From NCBI GenBank assembly GCA_964517495.1, contig CAZFER010000005.1:62001-126000 (forward strand): DNA of 64,000 nucleotides. The letters are read 5' to 3'. The notes beneath the pieces were generated by a model. It was given only the letters and a program-made list of their open reading frames with translations, made no database searches and was not told the origin of the DNA. A program made the translations under genes and the position numbers. This DNA comes from CAZFER01 sp964517495 (GTDB lineage: Bacteria; Hinthialibacterota; Hinthialibacteria; Hinthialibacterales; Hinthialibacteraceae). Position 1 is the stretch's first letter; every line of letters starts with the position of its first letter. Of this stretch, positions 17,016 to 26,437 are shown one piece after another.

Positions 17016-19241
17016 CTATTCCAAGCGGCGTTGAAGTTTTCTTACTTTTCGTTTGATGCGATCCAATAAAAATGAATCATCCAATTCCTCAGCTATCAAA
17101 AGGGCGTATTCATAATGCTTAAACGCCTTCTCCGCTTTATTTAATTCGAAGGCATATAAATCCGCCAGGCGTTCATGGTAAAGCATCACGTTTGGAGCCA
17201 ATTCAACGCTTTTTTCATACATGTTGGCGGCTAGTGAATAGTGCTCTTTCTTTTCATATACTTTGGCGAGGTAGAAATATGAATCTGCATGGGTGGGATT
17301 ATGCTTGATCTCCAACTTAAAGTGCAGTTCCGCCTCTTCAAAACGCCCACCAGTAAAATCAATAATACCCGCCAGGTATTGGATCTCATCCCGTTCCGGA
17401 TCAATCATCAATAGAATATCCGCATAACGCTGAGCGGATGAATATTGAGATTTGCTAATATAAACATTAACCATTTGTTTAAACGAAGCCGGTGTGGCAT
17501 ATGTCTCCGTAGCGCGTTCCATACGGTCAATGGCACGGTCTCGATAGGCCATCCCTAAATCGGGATAAGCGGATAAATAAAAGTAGGCCCGTCCCATCTC
17601 AAAGAGAATCTGCCCATTTTGGGGATAAAGGCGGTCAGCGGTTGATAGATAATCCTGCGCAGTATGAAGAACACTGCGTGCCGCATATGCATCATTTTGG
17701 TATTTTGTCTGCGAGTCACGAATCAGGTTTTGTGCTCTGAAGTGGAAATGCGCCGCCAAATAATGTTGAACCACCACAACACCCAGGTAAACAGATATAG
17801 GCAACAAAATAATCACCAATATCCAGCGGCTCCAGGTTGATTGAAAATGCTTTGGAAAATGATTTTGAAGCGATAAGATTCCCCCCAATCCCAACGCAAA
17901 CAACATGGCACTCGCAGGTAAGCGCAAGGGGAAATCAAACAGGCTGTGGAATGCCGTCTGTAATATCAAGGCAGTGCACCCTAATATAGCAATAATTTGA
18001 GAACGTGATAAATCCCCTTGATACAGGATTTGCACGGCGGTTCCCAGTCCCGCGAAGATCACCAATAAAAGCAGAGCAAATCCCATGCTGCCGGTTTCTG
18101 CTAAAAACTGTAAGTATTCATTATGGGTGCGGTTGGCGAGGATGCTGTTCATATGGCGCGTGAGTTGTTGAATGCTTTCCCGTTCCACCTTGTTTGACAA
18201 ATTGTAAACCGTGGTCAAAAAGCGGGGTGAAAATCGCCCATGACCCTCGCCGATTAGAGGTTCCTCCTTCCACATCTGCAAGGCGGAGCACCACAAAAGT
18301 GGCCGGGCACGCAAACTAATATCCTGAAAGGTCGCCAAATGATAAAAACGCTTGCCCAGCGAATAAATAAGCCCTGCTCCCTGTTTGTATTGGATGGCAA
18401 AAAGGCTGCCTGTGAGGATGATTCCAGCCAGTAAAACCATACTTCCCCATTTAAACCAACGGCGCAGTGACAGTCCTGACTGGGAAGCAATTTTTGTGTA
18501 GTAAATCGCTAGCAGGATGGCAATAATGCCAATCGTAGGAAGCAACCCAACCCACACTCCCCGATTTTGTGTGTAAAGAAGGGTATAGATAATAAGGCCT
18601 AAAAAAAGAACGGCTCCCAACCGGCTCCACCATCGTTTTGCCAATGCCAAAACCGTAGTGGAGACGATTCCCAACATGACAGCAAAACAGGCATAGTAAT
18701 TGGGATTCCCCAACGCCCATATCACCCCTCGATCCTGGTTGACCAGGGGATTTCCATATCGCCATTCTTTCCCCAGCATAATTTCATTGAATTTTATATC
18801 GAGTCCAACGGTATAACTCCAGGCATAAACCACCACACCAACTTGAGTAATGCAGGCGATAAATAAAAGTGTTCGCAACCGCTGCCAATCCCGGCAGCAA
18901 TCTGCTACCAGCAAGGCAAACAACACCCATGATACACTTCGCAAAGCATGATCCAACGCATAAGCATAATGGGAATCCAGCCACGCCCGCAGAAACATAT
19001 ACACAGCAAACAGAATCAATGCGATTGGCATGAGGTTAAACCGCAGAGTGGGAGGGCGTTTTAAATATAAAAGCAGGCTAAAAAAGAACGCAAGAAAAAC
19101 ACCGAATTCAAAAAAACGAAATTTGGTTTCCGGCCCTGCTCCGACCAATATTCTAATATCAATGACCCACGGTACCAAAAGCAGTGTCATGCAGAGGATT
19201 AAAAAACGAGTCAGGTCCAACAGGCGCACAATTTTGTTCAT
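17016..19241 (-). CDS. O-antigen ligase family protein with C-terminal TPRs
   Basis: Polytopic membrane protein of 741 aa. About the first 480 residues hold around twelve membrane segments with the Wzy_C/WaaL-type pattern: 'NRGVWVGLLPTIGIIAILLAIYYTKIA' and, before a large periplasmic loop, 'ANRTHNEYLQFLAETGSMGFALLLLVIF', the conserved H-N-E-Y site. The C-terminal 250 residues form tetratricopeptide repeats ('ADSYFYLAKVYEKKEHYSLAANMYEKSVELAPN'). It would ligate or polymerise glycan on undecaprenyl carriers. The start ATG overlaps the upstream glycosyltransferase stop (ATGA), so the genes are coupled. Confidence 0.87.
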   Translation of the reverse strand: MNKIVRLLDLTRFLILCMTLLLVPWVIDIRILVGAGPETKFRFFEFGVFLAFFFSLLLYLKRPPTLRFNLMPIALILFAVYMFLRAWLDSHYAYALDHALRSVSWVLFALLVADCCRDWQRLRTLLFIACITQVGVVVYAWSYTVGLDIKFNEIMLGKEWRYGNPLVNQDRGVIWALGNPNYYACFAVMLGIVSTTVLALAKRWWSRLGAVLFLGLIIYTLLYTQNRGVWVGLLPTIGIIAILLAIYYTKIASQSGLSLRRWFKWGSMVLLAGIILTGSLFAIQYKQGAGLIYSLGKRFYHLATFQDISLRARPLLWCSALQMWKEEPLIGEGHGRFSPRFLTTVYNLSNKVERESIQQLTRHMNSILANRTHNEYLQFLAETGSMGFALLLLVIFAGLGTAVQILYQGDLSRSQIIAILGCTALILQTAFHSLFDFPLRLPASAMLFALGLGGILSLQNHFPKHFQSTWSRWILVIILLPISVYLGVVVVQHYLAAHFHFRAQNLIRDSQTKYQNDAYAARSVLHTAQDYLSTADRLYPQNGQILFEMGRAYFYLSAYPDLGMAYRDRAIDRMERATETYATPASFKQMVNVYISKSQYSSAQRYADILLMIDPERDEIQYLAGIIDFTGGRFEEAELHFKLEIKHNPTHADSYFYLAKVYEKKEHYSLAANMYEKSVELAPNVMLYHERLADLYAFELNKAEKAFKHYEYALLIAEELDDSFLLDRIKRKVRKLQRRLE

Positions 19242-20335
19242 TCTTCACTCAATGATTGATAAAAATCGATGGTTCGTTTTGCAATCGAATCCCATGAAAA
19301 CCGCTCTATTACATCTTCTTTCCCAGCCTGTCCCAGGCGTTTGGCTTTTTGGGGATCCTTTAAAAGATGAATGATAGCTTGGGTTAATTGTTCCACATCA
19401 TTTGGTGAAACCAACAGGCCGGTTTCTCCATCCTTGATCACTTCAGCCATTCCCCCGACATTGGTTGCCACCACCGCATTCCCCATCGCAAGCGCCAGTA
19501 ACAACACGCCACTTTGATCAATATCACGATACGGCAATACGACAATATTTGCTGAGTGAAATAGCTCGGGAATATCACCATCTGGAATATATCCCAAACG
19601 TATTTCGATATGCTGATTGAGCTTGTTTGCCTCGATTAACGCCTGGTAGCGATCGAATGGTTCGAGCGGCTGGCCGGCAATGGTTAATTTTACTTTCGGA
19701 CAGTTTTCTTTAACTTGCACTATCGCTTCCAACAGGACATCCAATCCTTTATAAGGCCGGATGTTACCAAAAAAAAGTAAGTTATATTTTTTTCCCTCAA
19801 CCGGGGAAAACTCTGACTTTGTGTTTTTTTTGACTAAAAAGCTGTACTCCCCATGTGGAATAATAGCCTTCCTGCAATGAATATCAGAAAAGTGACGCTC
19901 AAATTGATTTTGACTATGCCGGGTATGAAAGATAAGCCCTTGCATTTTCTGATAAATCATCTCAAAGGTACGAATGGAATCAGTTTGTACTTCATGCGGT
20001 AATACATTATGGACGGTATACACCCAGGACACCTGTTTAAAGGGCGCCAGGCGCATCAAAGCAAGCAAAACCTGAGGGCGAGCCACGCCTTGCCAATGGA
20101 TAATCGCATTTGATCGCCGCAGATGCCATGCCAGTTTGACCGCCTGAATTGGATTGGTTTTTATCCCTCTAAATAGGTGATAAACACGCAATTTTGCGGG
20201 AAGCGGGGAAAAGTTCCAGCGTCGACTTGTCACGATTTCACATTCCACCCCAGTTTCCGCCAAAGCCTTGGCTAAACAATAAGTGTAATGTGCTATGCCG
20301 CCTGCTCCCGCTGGTTCGATAAACACCACCTTCAT
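19238..20335 (-). CDS. Glycosyltransferase family 4 (GT-B)
   Basis: Cytoplasmic retaining glycosyltransferase of 365 aa acting on a lipid-linked surface glycan. The N-terminal domain starts 'MKVVFIEPAGAGGIAHYTYCLAKALAETGVE'. The C-terminal GT1 domain has 'LLFFGNIRPYKGLDVLLEAI' and the nucleotide-sugar site 'LALAMGNAVVATNVGGMAEVI'. Both ends overlap neighbours by 4 nt (ATGA), giving a tightly coupled operon with the GT upstream and the ligase downstream. The sugar is not predictable. Confidence 0.9.
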   Translation of the reverse strand: MKVVFIEPAGAGGIAHYTYCLAKALAETGVECEIVTSRRWNFSPLPAKLRVYHLFRGIKTNPIQAVKLAWHLRRSNAIIHWQGVARPQVLLALMRLAPFKQVSWVYTVHNVLPHEVQTDSIRTFEMIYQKMQGLIFHTRHSQNQFERHFSDIHCRKAIIPHGEYSFLVKKNTKSEFSPVEGKKYNLLFFGNIRPYKGLDVLLEAIVQVKENCPKVKLTIAGQPLEPFDRYQALIEANKLNQHIEIRLGYIPDGDIPELFHSANIVVLPYRDIDQSGVLLLALAMGNAVVATNVGGMAEVIKDGETGLLVSPNDVEQLTQAIIHLLKDPQKAKRLGQAGKEDVIERFSWDSIAKRTIDFYQSLSEE

Positions 20336-21453
20336 TCAATCGCACCATTCATTAGGCTTTGATAGACCTTTAACGTCTCTTTTGCGGTATCTTTCCATGA
20401 AAATCGCTTGGCTTGTTCGATGCCTTTGGCCGCCCATTCATCACGATTAGCGCTTTTCCACATCTGGTTCATCGCCGCTGCCCATTCCTCTTCGTTGTAA
20501 TCATCAAGCAGAACACCTGCATCGCCTATCACTTCAGGAATTGATGAATGGTTTGGCGCAATCACAGGCGTGCCACAGGCTAACGATTCCAACCCGGGCA
20601 ACCAAAAACCCTCATACCACGGCGCCATAACGGTAAAAGCTGCTCCTGAATAATAGGTTCTCATCAGGTCCATATCCGGCACATAGCCTTCAATACGAAC
20701 ATGGCGTTGAATTTTTAATGATTCGAGGGTTTCAAATATATCATTGTACAACCACCCGGCTTTACCTACGATTACCAGGGTGGCTTCTACCTTTGATTGT
20801 TCCAACCAGTGGGCGAAAACGCGCAAAAGAAAGGGGTAGTTTTTACGGGGTTCCAAGGTGCCCACTGCTAAGACATACCCAGGCTCGAGGTGTTTGTTGC
20901 GTCGAAACGCACGAATCCGTTCTTCATCCGGCTCGGGATAGAATTCTGGAGCCGCTGCTTCATGGATGGTATGTACGCGTTCTTCTTCAATCCCCAGGTT
21001 TTCAATGACATCCTGCCGGGTGTTATTTGAGACGGTAATGATCTTATCCGCCCGCTGGGCCATGTTGGGAACCAGGCAATTCCAAACCATCCGGGATTTC
21101 AAATCCTTATGACGTGGATAATGCATGGCGGAAAGATCGTGTATGGTAAGCACGCGGCGGCCTTCATATAAAAAGGGTAGACATTGCCCCGGGCTATGCA
21201 GGACATCGATGCCATATTGGCGGCATAGACCACCCAAACGTGTCTGGCACCAAACGTGGGTGCTGCGCGACGGTCCTCTCAGCACGTGGAGAATGCGGTT
21301 AGAGAGGGGCATTTCCGGTAAGGGGCGATTGTAAAAGGCAAACAGTTCATCCACCTCTTCCAGTGATGCCAATTCATTAAGAAGATGATAATTATAAAAA
21401 CCGATCCCGGCCCGGGGCCGGGTGAGGGTGGTACATTCGATTCCAATTCGCAC
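20332..21453 (-). CDS. Glycosyltransferase family 4 (GT-B)
   Basis: First gene of the four-gene glycan operon, 373 aa. It has mannosyltransferase-like features: 'MRIGIECTTLTRPRAGIGFYNYHLLNEL' at the start, 'GLCRQYGIDVLHSPGQCLP', 'VLAVGTLEPRKNYPFLLRVF' and the donor-site stretch 'GFWLPGLESLACGTPVIAPNHSSIPEVIGDAG'. It would transfer a sugar during surface-polysaccharide assembly. It is divergent from the YggT-like gene, with a 247-bp gap holding one dispersed repeat core. Confidence 0.9.
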   Translation of the reverse strand: MRIGIECTTLTRPRAGIGFYNYHLLNELASLEEVDELFAFYNRPLPEMPLSNRILHVLRGPSRSTHVWCQTRLGGLCRQYGIDVLHSPGQCLPFLYEGRRVLTIHDLSAMHYPRHKDLKSRMVWNCLVPNMAQRADKIITVSNNTRQDVIENLGIEEERVHTIHEAAAPEFYPEPDEERIRAFRRNKHLEPGYVLAVGTLEPRKNYPFLLRVFAHWLEQSKVEATLVIVGKAGWLYNDIFETLESLKIQRHVRIEGYVPDMDLMRTYYSGAAFTVMAPWYEGFWLPGLESLACGTPVIAPNHSSIPEVIGDAGVLLDDYNEEEWAAAMNQMWKSANRDEWAAKGIEQAKRFSWKDTAKETLKVYQSLMNGAIE

Positions 21454-21532
21454 GAAATTAAACTCCGTTCATGTTGTCAGATCACCATTTTTAAGCGATA
21501 CTGATAAGAAAAAGATCAGTTATCTATCCTCT

Positions 21533-21637
21533 ATTCCCCTCCCAAGATTGGGAGGGGTTAGGGGAGGGTTGAAGAAAAGTATGTACAAGATCATTTAACC
21601 CCCTCCTAACCTCCCCCATTTCATTGGGAGAGGAATA
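21533..21637. repeat. core of the C/G-rich MITE-like element (copy 1)
   Basis: A CCCCTCCCAAGATTGGGAGGGG hairpin is followed by TTAGGGGAGGGTTGA, a short spacer, and the complementary TTTAACCCCCTCCTAACCTC with CATTTCATTGGGAGAGGAA. The two arms pair across the spacer. It has the same core as the copies at 37.7, 37.9 and 47.3 kb but lacks their terminal GTAAGTGGTCAGCCAT and ATGGCTGRCATGTTAC ends. It fills the divergent gap between the glycan operon and the YggT gene. Confidence 0.75.
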
Positions 21638-21700
21638 TGAGTGCATATCAAAGTGATTCGAATAAATTTCACACCTTGAAACAGACTGGTATTCATAAAA

Positions 21701-22645
21701 ATGGCACTTGTATTCTCTATATTAAACATATTTTTTCAATTGTTGATCGTCATCCTGTTGATCCGTTATTTTATTGAACCGTTTCGCTTTTATGGTTTTG
21801 GTCCCATCCTGGTTTCTATTGTGACCTTAACCGAGCGAATACTCCAACCCTTCCGTCAATTATTTCCCCGCAGCTCGCCTTTTTTGCAAAATCAAATGCC
21901 TCTGTTTGCCATTGTATTAGTGTTGCTGATTCGCGGTTGGTTTATGTGGATATTACGGGCGCGGCTGATTTCTCCATTTAGTGATATTCCCTCAGCGGTT
22001 GAACAAATTCCACTTATTCACGAATTTTCCATCAGCTTGACCATGGGGTTGGTGTTAGTTGCCCAGCTGTTGATAATGATGCTTTTCGCCAGTGTGATGA
22101 TCGCCCATCATGGCATTCCCATGTATAGCAGCAATGCAGGTTTTGTCTGTTTCCGCCAGCGAACCTTTGCTGTATTTCAATGGGTCAAAAAAATCATTCC
22201 AACGGATAATTTGAATAAACTCTTTATCATCAGCGCGATTGTAATATTGCTTGCCACCGGTATTCTTGCCTCCATCACCAATATGTCTATCGGCCAGTTA
22301 GGTTATACGATGACCATAGCCATATTCGAAGTGCTGTTGGGATTTTTATACATTTATTGGTTTATCCTGCTTCTCGCAATTCTTTCCAGTTGGATCGCTG
22401 CCGATCAGTTCAGTTTGGTGGTTCAATTAGTGAGGGCAATGGCAGATCCTTATCTAAATATCTTTCGTCGCCTTTTCCCCTGGGCTCGCATAGATTTTAT
22501 TGATCTCTCTCCCATTTTTGCATTTTTGGTACTGAATCCCGGCATCATCATGCTTTTGGCGACGCTCGAAGGGGCTTTAAAATCCTACTTTGATCCTGAG
22601 AGTTTCACTTACCCCAGTACGCCGATACTCTTTTCTATTTATTAG
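21701..22645 (+). CDS. Tandem YggT-family membrane protein
   Basis: Integral membrane protein of 314 aa containing two YggT-like units. The first (about residues 1-90) has 'SIVTLTERILQPFRQLFPRSSPFLQNQMPLFAIVLVLLI'. The second (about 205-300) has 'LVRAMADPYLNIFRRLFPWARIDFIDLSPIFAFLVL'. Each matches the family pattern of a helix, a P-[FL]-x-x-[IF]-R-x-L-x-P stretch and a second helix. YggT proteins are associated with osmotic stress and cell-division/envelope functions, but the mechanism is unclear. Single-unit proteins of about 90 aa, or double forms near 190 aa, are usual, so this is large. It is monocistronic. Confidence 0.75.
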   Translation: MALVFSILNIFFQLLIVILLIRYFIEPFRFYGFGPILVSIVTLTERILQPFRQLFPRSSPFLQNQMPLFAIVLVLLIRGWFMWILRARLISPFSDIPSAVEQIPLIHEFSISLTMGLVLVAQLLIMMLFASVMIAHHGIPMYSSNAGFVCFRQRTFAVFQWVKKIIPTDNLNKLFIISAIVILLATGILASITNMSIGQLGYTMTIAIFEVLLGFLYIYWFILLLAILSSWIAADQFSLVVQLVRAMADPYLNIFRRLFPWARIDFIDLSPIFAFLVLNPGIIMLLATLEGALKSYFDPESFTYPSTPILFSIY

Positions 22646-22786
22646 CACACTTTTTCTCTGCCAAGACGGCTTGATTTTGAAAAAAGGGTGTTGTGAAAAA
22701 CATCGCTTGAATATTAAGCCGTAACAATTGCTGAATCAAATCGTTTTATAAAGCACATCTTTCATTACAATAGACTGGAGTAACTC

Positions 22787-23032
22787 ATGAAAGAATCAGT
22801 AGCCATTGCGGGGTTGATTATTGGAGCCTTTCTTATTGTTTTTCCTCCTTTAGCGGATTATTTGCATGAACTAAATGTGGTGCGCCTGCTTTCAGCAGAG
22901 AATACCCGCCAGGTAACGTTGAATTTCCGGATCAGTGAAACCTATAGCTTCGGCTGCTGGATAGCAGGTATTGGATTAATTGTTGTTTCTATTTTGTCCT
23001 CATTAAAAAAAGTGAAGCCTGAAAGTGAATAG
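22787..23032 (+). CDS. small two-helix membrane protein
   Basis: Hypothetical protein of 81 aa with two predicted membrane segments (about residues 5-24 and 55-73) and a short soluble loop between. GGAG lies 7 nt before the ATG, and coding quality looks good. No family is recognised. It follows the YggT-like gene by 141 bp on the same strand and is convergent with the GT39-like gene. Confidence 0.6.
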   Translation: MKESVAIAGLIIGAFLIVFPPLADYLHELNVVRLLSAENTRQVTLNFRISETYSFGCWIAGIGLIVVSILSSLKKVKPESE

Positions 23033-23080
23033 GTGAAATTGCATCTATATCGAAATCATGGTTTATTAAGAAAATGACTT

Positions 23081-24682
23081 TTATTTCCGTGCATAAAACT
23101 CATAGGCTGGTTCTCCATCTGGATAAGTAATTGTTTTTATGGGCGTTTTATCGGTGATATCTCCCGCTTTGGCTAAATATAGATTATCACCGGATGCAAG
23201 GTTGTACCATCGCGCGATTGATCCGTACTTTTGCCCTTTATACATGTGATAGTCATCATGCCCGAAATCACGATAAACCGGTACATAGTGATAAAAAGGC
23301 AGAATGTACTTGGGGAAATCACCACCCCCAAAGGGTTCCGCTGGATGCCCTGAAAAAACCGCCAACGCCACAGGATGCAAGCGCACTTTGTGCGAAATCA
23401 CCACTCGTTCATACTCGGCCTTGTGGGATTCGATATACTCCACGGCTTCCCGCAAACCAACCTGCCAACGTTCAGCGGAGCGTATCGGATAGTGCCTAAA
23501 ATAATCGTAATAAGTGATTCCGCAGTTAATCACAAATAATGTGGCTAAAACATATTTGGATAAACGTTGTGAACGTTCTGATTTGATGAAGTCGAAACAT
23601 GTGCCAATCCCCAAGGCGCTGATGATTTCGATCAAACCTATCCCACATGATGCCCGCAACGGGCTGGGCATGCTGTGTATGTCATAGCGGTCATAGGTCA
23701 TGCTGGCAGGAACCGCAAAAAGCACCAGCCATATTAATAGCACCAGACCGATTGGCCCTCGTTTGCGGATCATTTCAAACAAACCGAGGAGAAAAAACGG
23801 GAACAATACAATCAACGCTGTTCCCCCACCCGCCAGGTTCATATAGGTAGGATTCCCCGACCAAAACAAAAAAAGGGGAGACAAATGCTGAACATACTGC
23901 TGCAGAAATAATGTCATTCCATCCGGGCGGTTAAACACGGATAAAAAATCAAAGCGTGCCTGCATGGCTTGGTAGTGAGTGATAGAAAATAGCAATAATG
24001 GTAATCCGATAAGGACTAATATTCCTACTCCGCTCATGGTCTGCCAACGATACTTCCAAAATGTTCGAATATAGATGAAAAAAATACCGATCAACCATAA
24101 TGGTATAAACAATCGCGCGGTCGGATAACTATAAATCGTTAATCCAAAAAACAGGCAAGAGCCAAATATCCAATACCATCGGGGATGCTTAATCCACTTC
24201 ATCAGCATAAAGAGGGCAGTCAACTGCAACGGTGTTTGCAAGACCGCTTCCCAGCCGATCCGGCTGTAAAACACGCTCCAGGGTGAAAACGTTAATAATC
24301 CTGCCGCACAAAGGGCGATGTTTTGTGAAGAAATTTCTTTTACAAAAAGGAATACGAGCAGAATACTCAGCGTTCCAAGCACAACCGACGGAAGCCTAAC
24401 GATATAGGCATTGATGCCAAAAAAGGCAGAGAATAAACCGGAAAAGTAAATGTAAAGCGGCGGGCTATACTCACCCGATTGCTTGAAAAACAGGGGCCAT
24501 GAGTCACCATGATGATCCATGCCGGTGCGATAGACCGAAGCGCCATCAAAAGCCTTAAGCAGCTCGTCGGAATTCAAAGCGGGCGGGACGTGATGTAAAC
24601 ATATCACCCGCAACAAGAAGCCAGCCGCTAATAAGCCGATTAATATCCACTTTGGTTTAATTTCCATACCTCTATCGTTCAT
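23081..24682 (-). CDS. ArnT/PMT-like membrane glycosyltransferase (GT39 type)
   Basis: GT-C fold protein of 533 aa with about eleven membrane segments. It transfers a sugar from a polyprenyl phosphate on the outer face of the inner membrane. The first periplasmic loop holds the catalytic acidic pair region: 'PPALNSDELLKAFDGASVYRTG', then 'SGEYSPPLYIYFSGLFSAFFGINAYIVRLPSVVLGTLS', the typical PMT_2 layout. The C-terminal soluble domain is about 130 residues. The start is ATG 24682, with a second ATG 15 nt in. It is divergent from the LolC/E-type gene with 65 bp between the starts. Confidence 0.85.
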   Translation of the reverse strand: MNDRGMEIKPKWILIGLLAAGFLLRVICLHHVPPALNSDELLKAFDGASVYRTGMDHHGDSWPLFFKQSGEYSPPLYIYFSGLFSAFFGINAYIVRLPSVVLGTLSILLVFLFVKEISSQNIALCAAGLLTFSPWSVFYSRIGWEAVLQTPLQLTALFMLMKWIKHPRWYWIFGSCLFFGLTIYSYPTARLFIPLWLIGIFFIYIRTFWKYRWQTMSGVGILVLIGLPLLLFSITHYQAMQARFDFLSVFNRPDGMTLFLQQYVQHLSPLFLFWSGNPTYMNLAGGGTALIVLFPFFLLGLFEMIRKRGPIGLVLLIWLVLFAVPASMTYDRYDIHSMPSPLRASCGIGLIEIISALGIGTCFDFIKSERSQRLSKYVLATLFVINCGITYYDYFRHYPIRSAERWQVGLREAVEYIESHKAEYERVVISHKVRLHPVALAVFSGHPAEPFGGGDFPKYILPFYHYVPVYRDFGHDDYHMYKGQKYGSIARWYNLASGDNLYLAKAGDITDKTPIKTITYPDGEPAYEFYARK

Positions 24683-24747
24683 CCCAATCGTGCTATGATA
24701 GCCAGTGTTTTATGCAGCCTATATTTGCACAGATTATGGAAAATACA

Positions 24748-26106
24748 ATGCGCTACGAATGGTTTATTGCTAAACGCTATTTACGCCCTCAGGGAGGGGC
24801 TACCTTTATATTTCACCTGACCCTCATCAGTATCGCCGGGATCGCGTTGGGGGTGACCTCATTGATTACCGTCATTTCAGTGATGAATGGCTTTGCCAAT
24901 GATTTACGATCCAAAATGATGCAGGGTAGTTCTCACCTTATGCTCAATTATAGCCATTCGGGTGGATTGACTAATTATGAAGCACATATTCCTCAGCTTC
25001 AATCTGTCGATAATGTGGCTGCCTGTGTACCCGCCATTATTTATCAGGGCGTTTTATACGCAACTGATATGCCTGAATATCGAAAAATCTTTGCTTCGTT
25101 TATCGGTTTGGATCCCCACTATCTGACCGATGAAACCGGTTTGAAAAATCATATCATTTCTGGCAGTTTGGATGAACTTGAGATTGAACAGACAGGCACA
25201 CCCTCCAATGAAAAACTCAAAATTACGGAGTTATCCAGTCCCAAACTCCCTGGCATTGTTATTGGGAAAGAAATGGCTTCCTTGCTATTCGGTGTCAGTG
25301 CCACTTCTTCTGAAATCGAGAAAAAAAACACATTTGAACGTGTATTAGGACAGCGAATCACCCTGGTGACGGTTCCCAACGAGATGGATACCTTTTCGAC
25401 CAGCAACACCCGTTCGCGAATTTTCCAGGTGGTTGGTGTGTTTGAATCAGGACATTATGAATTTGATTCAAGCTGGTGTTATGTTTCCATCCCCTCTGCT
25501 CAGTATTTGCTTAAAATGCCCAAAAAAATTTCGCATTATCTCTTCTGGTTTCATGATCATCGTGAAAACGCAACCCTCACCACTGAAGATACGATCAATC
25601 GAATTAATCGTGATTCGATCGGCAAAGGGTATAGCCAAACCTGGATGAACATCAACCGGGTATTCTTTGAAGCGCTTGAGATTGAAAAACGCACCATGGA
25701 TTACATCTTAAAAATCATCATTCTGGTCGCCACCTTCAACATTATTGCCACCCTATTTATGGTTGTAACAGAAAAAACCCGGGATATCGGCTTGTTGCGC
25801 GCCATCGGCGCGGGCCGGCGAAATATCATGATGATATTTATCCTGCTGGGTATTATCGTCGGTCTGTTGGGCACTTCTCTAGGTGTTGTGGGCGGTTATA
25901 CCGTCTGCCGCCTGATTCAATGGCTGCAATTGGACCTCCCTGGCGATGGCATGATTTATTACTTGAAATATCTGCCATGCGAAATGGAAATATCCGACTT
26001 TATCAATGTATCCCTCTACACCTTTTCTGTGAGTTTTTTAGCCTCTATTTATCCCGCCGTGCGCGCTTCCCGCTTTGTCCCGGTTGAAGCGTTGCGTTTT
26101 TCATAG
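24748..26106 (+). CDS. lolC: LolC/LolE-type lipoprotein-release permease
   Basis: Membrane subunit of the lipoprotein transporter that passes outer-membrane lipoproteins to LolA. It has four membrane segments: one after 'YEWFIAKRYLRPQGG' and three C-terminal ('DYILKIIILVATFNIIATLFMVV', 'IFILLGIIVGLLGTSLGVVGG', 'FINVSLYTFSVSFLASIYPAVRA'). The FtsX-type signature is 'TEKTRDIGLLRAIGAGRRNI'. A single LolC/E protein suggests a homodimeric LolF-like arrangement. ATGs at 24712 and 24736 are also in frame; 24748 matches the family start. The ATPase partner is probably the lolD gene at 16.3-17.0 kb. Confidence 0.88.
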   Translation: MRYEWFIAKRYLRPQGGATFIFHLTLISIAGIALGVTSLITVISVMNGFANDLRSKMMQGSSHLMLNYSHSGGLTNYEAHIPQLQSVDNVAACVPAIIYQGVLYATDMPEYRKIFASFIGLDPHYLTDETGLKNHIISGSLDELEIEQTGTPSNEKLKITELSSPKLPGIVIGKEMASLLFGVSATSSEIEKKNTFERVLGQRITLVTVPNEMDTFSTSNTRSRIFQVVGVFESGHYEFDSSWCYVSIPSAQYLLKMPKKISHYLFWFHDHRENATLTTEDTINRINRDSIGKGYSQTWMNINRVFFEALEIEKRTMDYILKIIILVATFNIIATLFMVVTEKTRDIGLLRAIGAGRRNIMMIFILLGIIVGLLGTSLGVVGGYTVCRLIQWLQLDLPGDGMIYYLKYLPCEMEISDFINVSLYTFSVSFLASIYPAVRASRFVPVEALRFS

Positions 26107-26437
26107 GTGTCAAGCAATAAATTGAGGTTAAAATCGCCTTGGGTTGTGCCTCATTTTCACACGTTGGCCGATGGGATTTTAGCATGCCCATTGAATTGTA
26201 ATGTGTTATGGATGGGATATATGGTTATTAAGCATGTTGTTTCTATCCAGCAGGCTGATTGGCGAGTTCCATAATGCGCTTTATGAAAAGTTTTATCGAA
26301 TGAAAAATATTTATATTGGAAAGGTAAAAATGTCGTGTCAAAATTAGGAATATATGTTAAACTACTTAGATAAAATATCTATGTGACTTACTTTCAAATC
26401 ATGCAGGTTTTTAGACCCGCTCCACAAGGGGGGTATT
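26107..26437. other. 331-bp intergenic region
   Basis: AT-rich stretch between the LolC/E gene and the secreted repeat protein. I see no convincing ORF, hairpin terminator or repeat. It presumably holds the promoter of the downstream gene; no box pair is clear. Confidence 0.5.
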
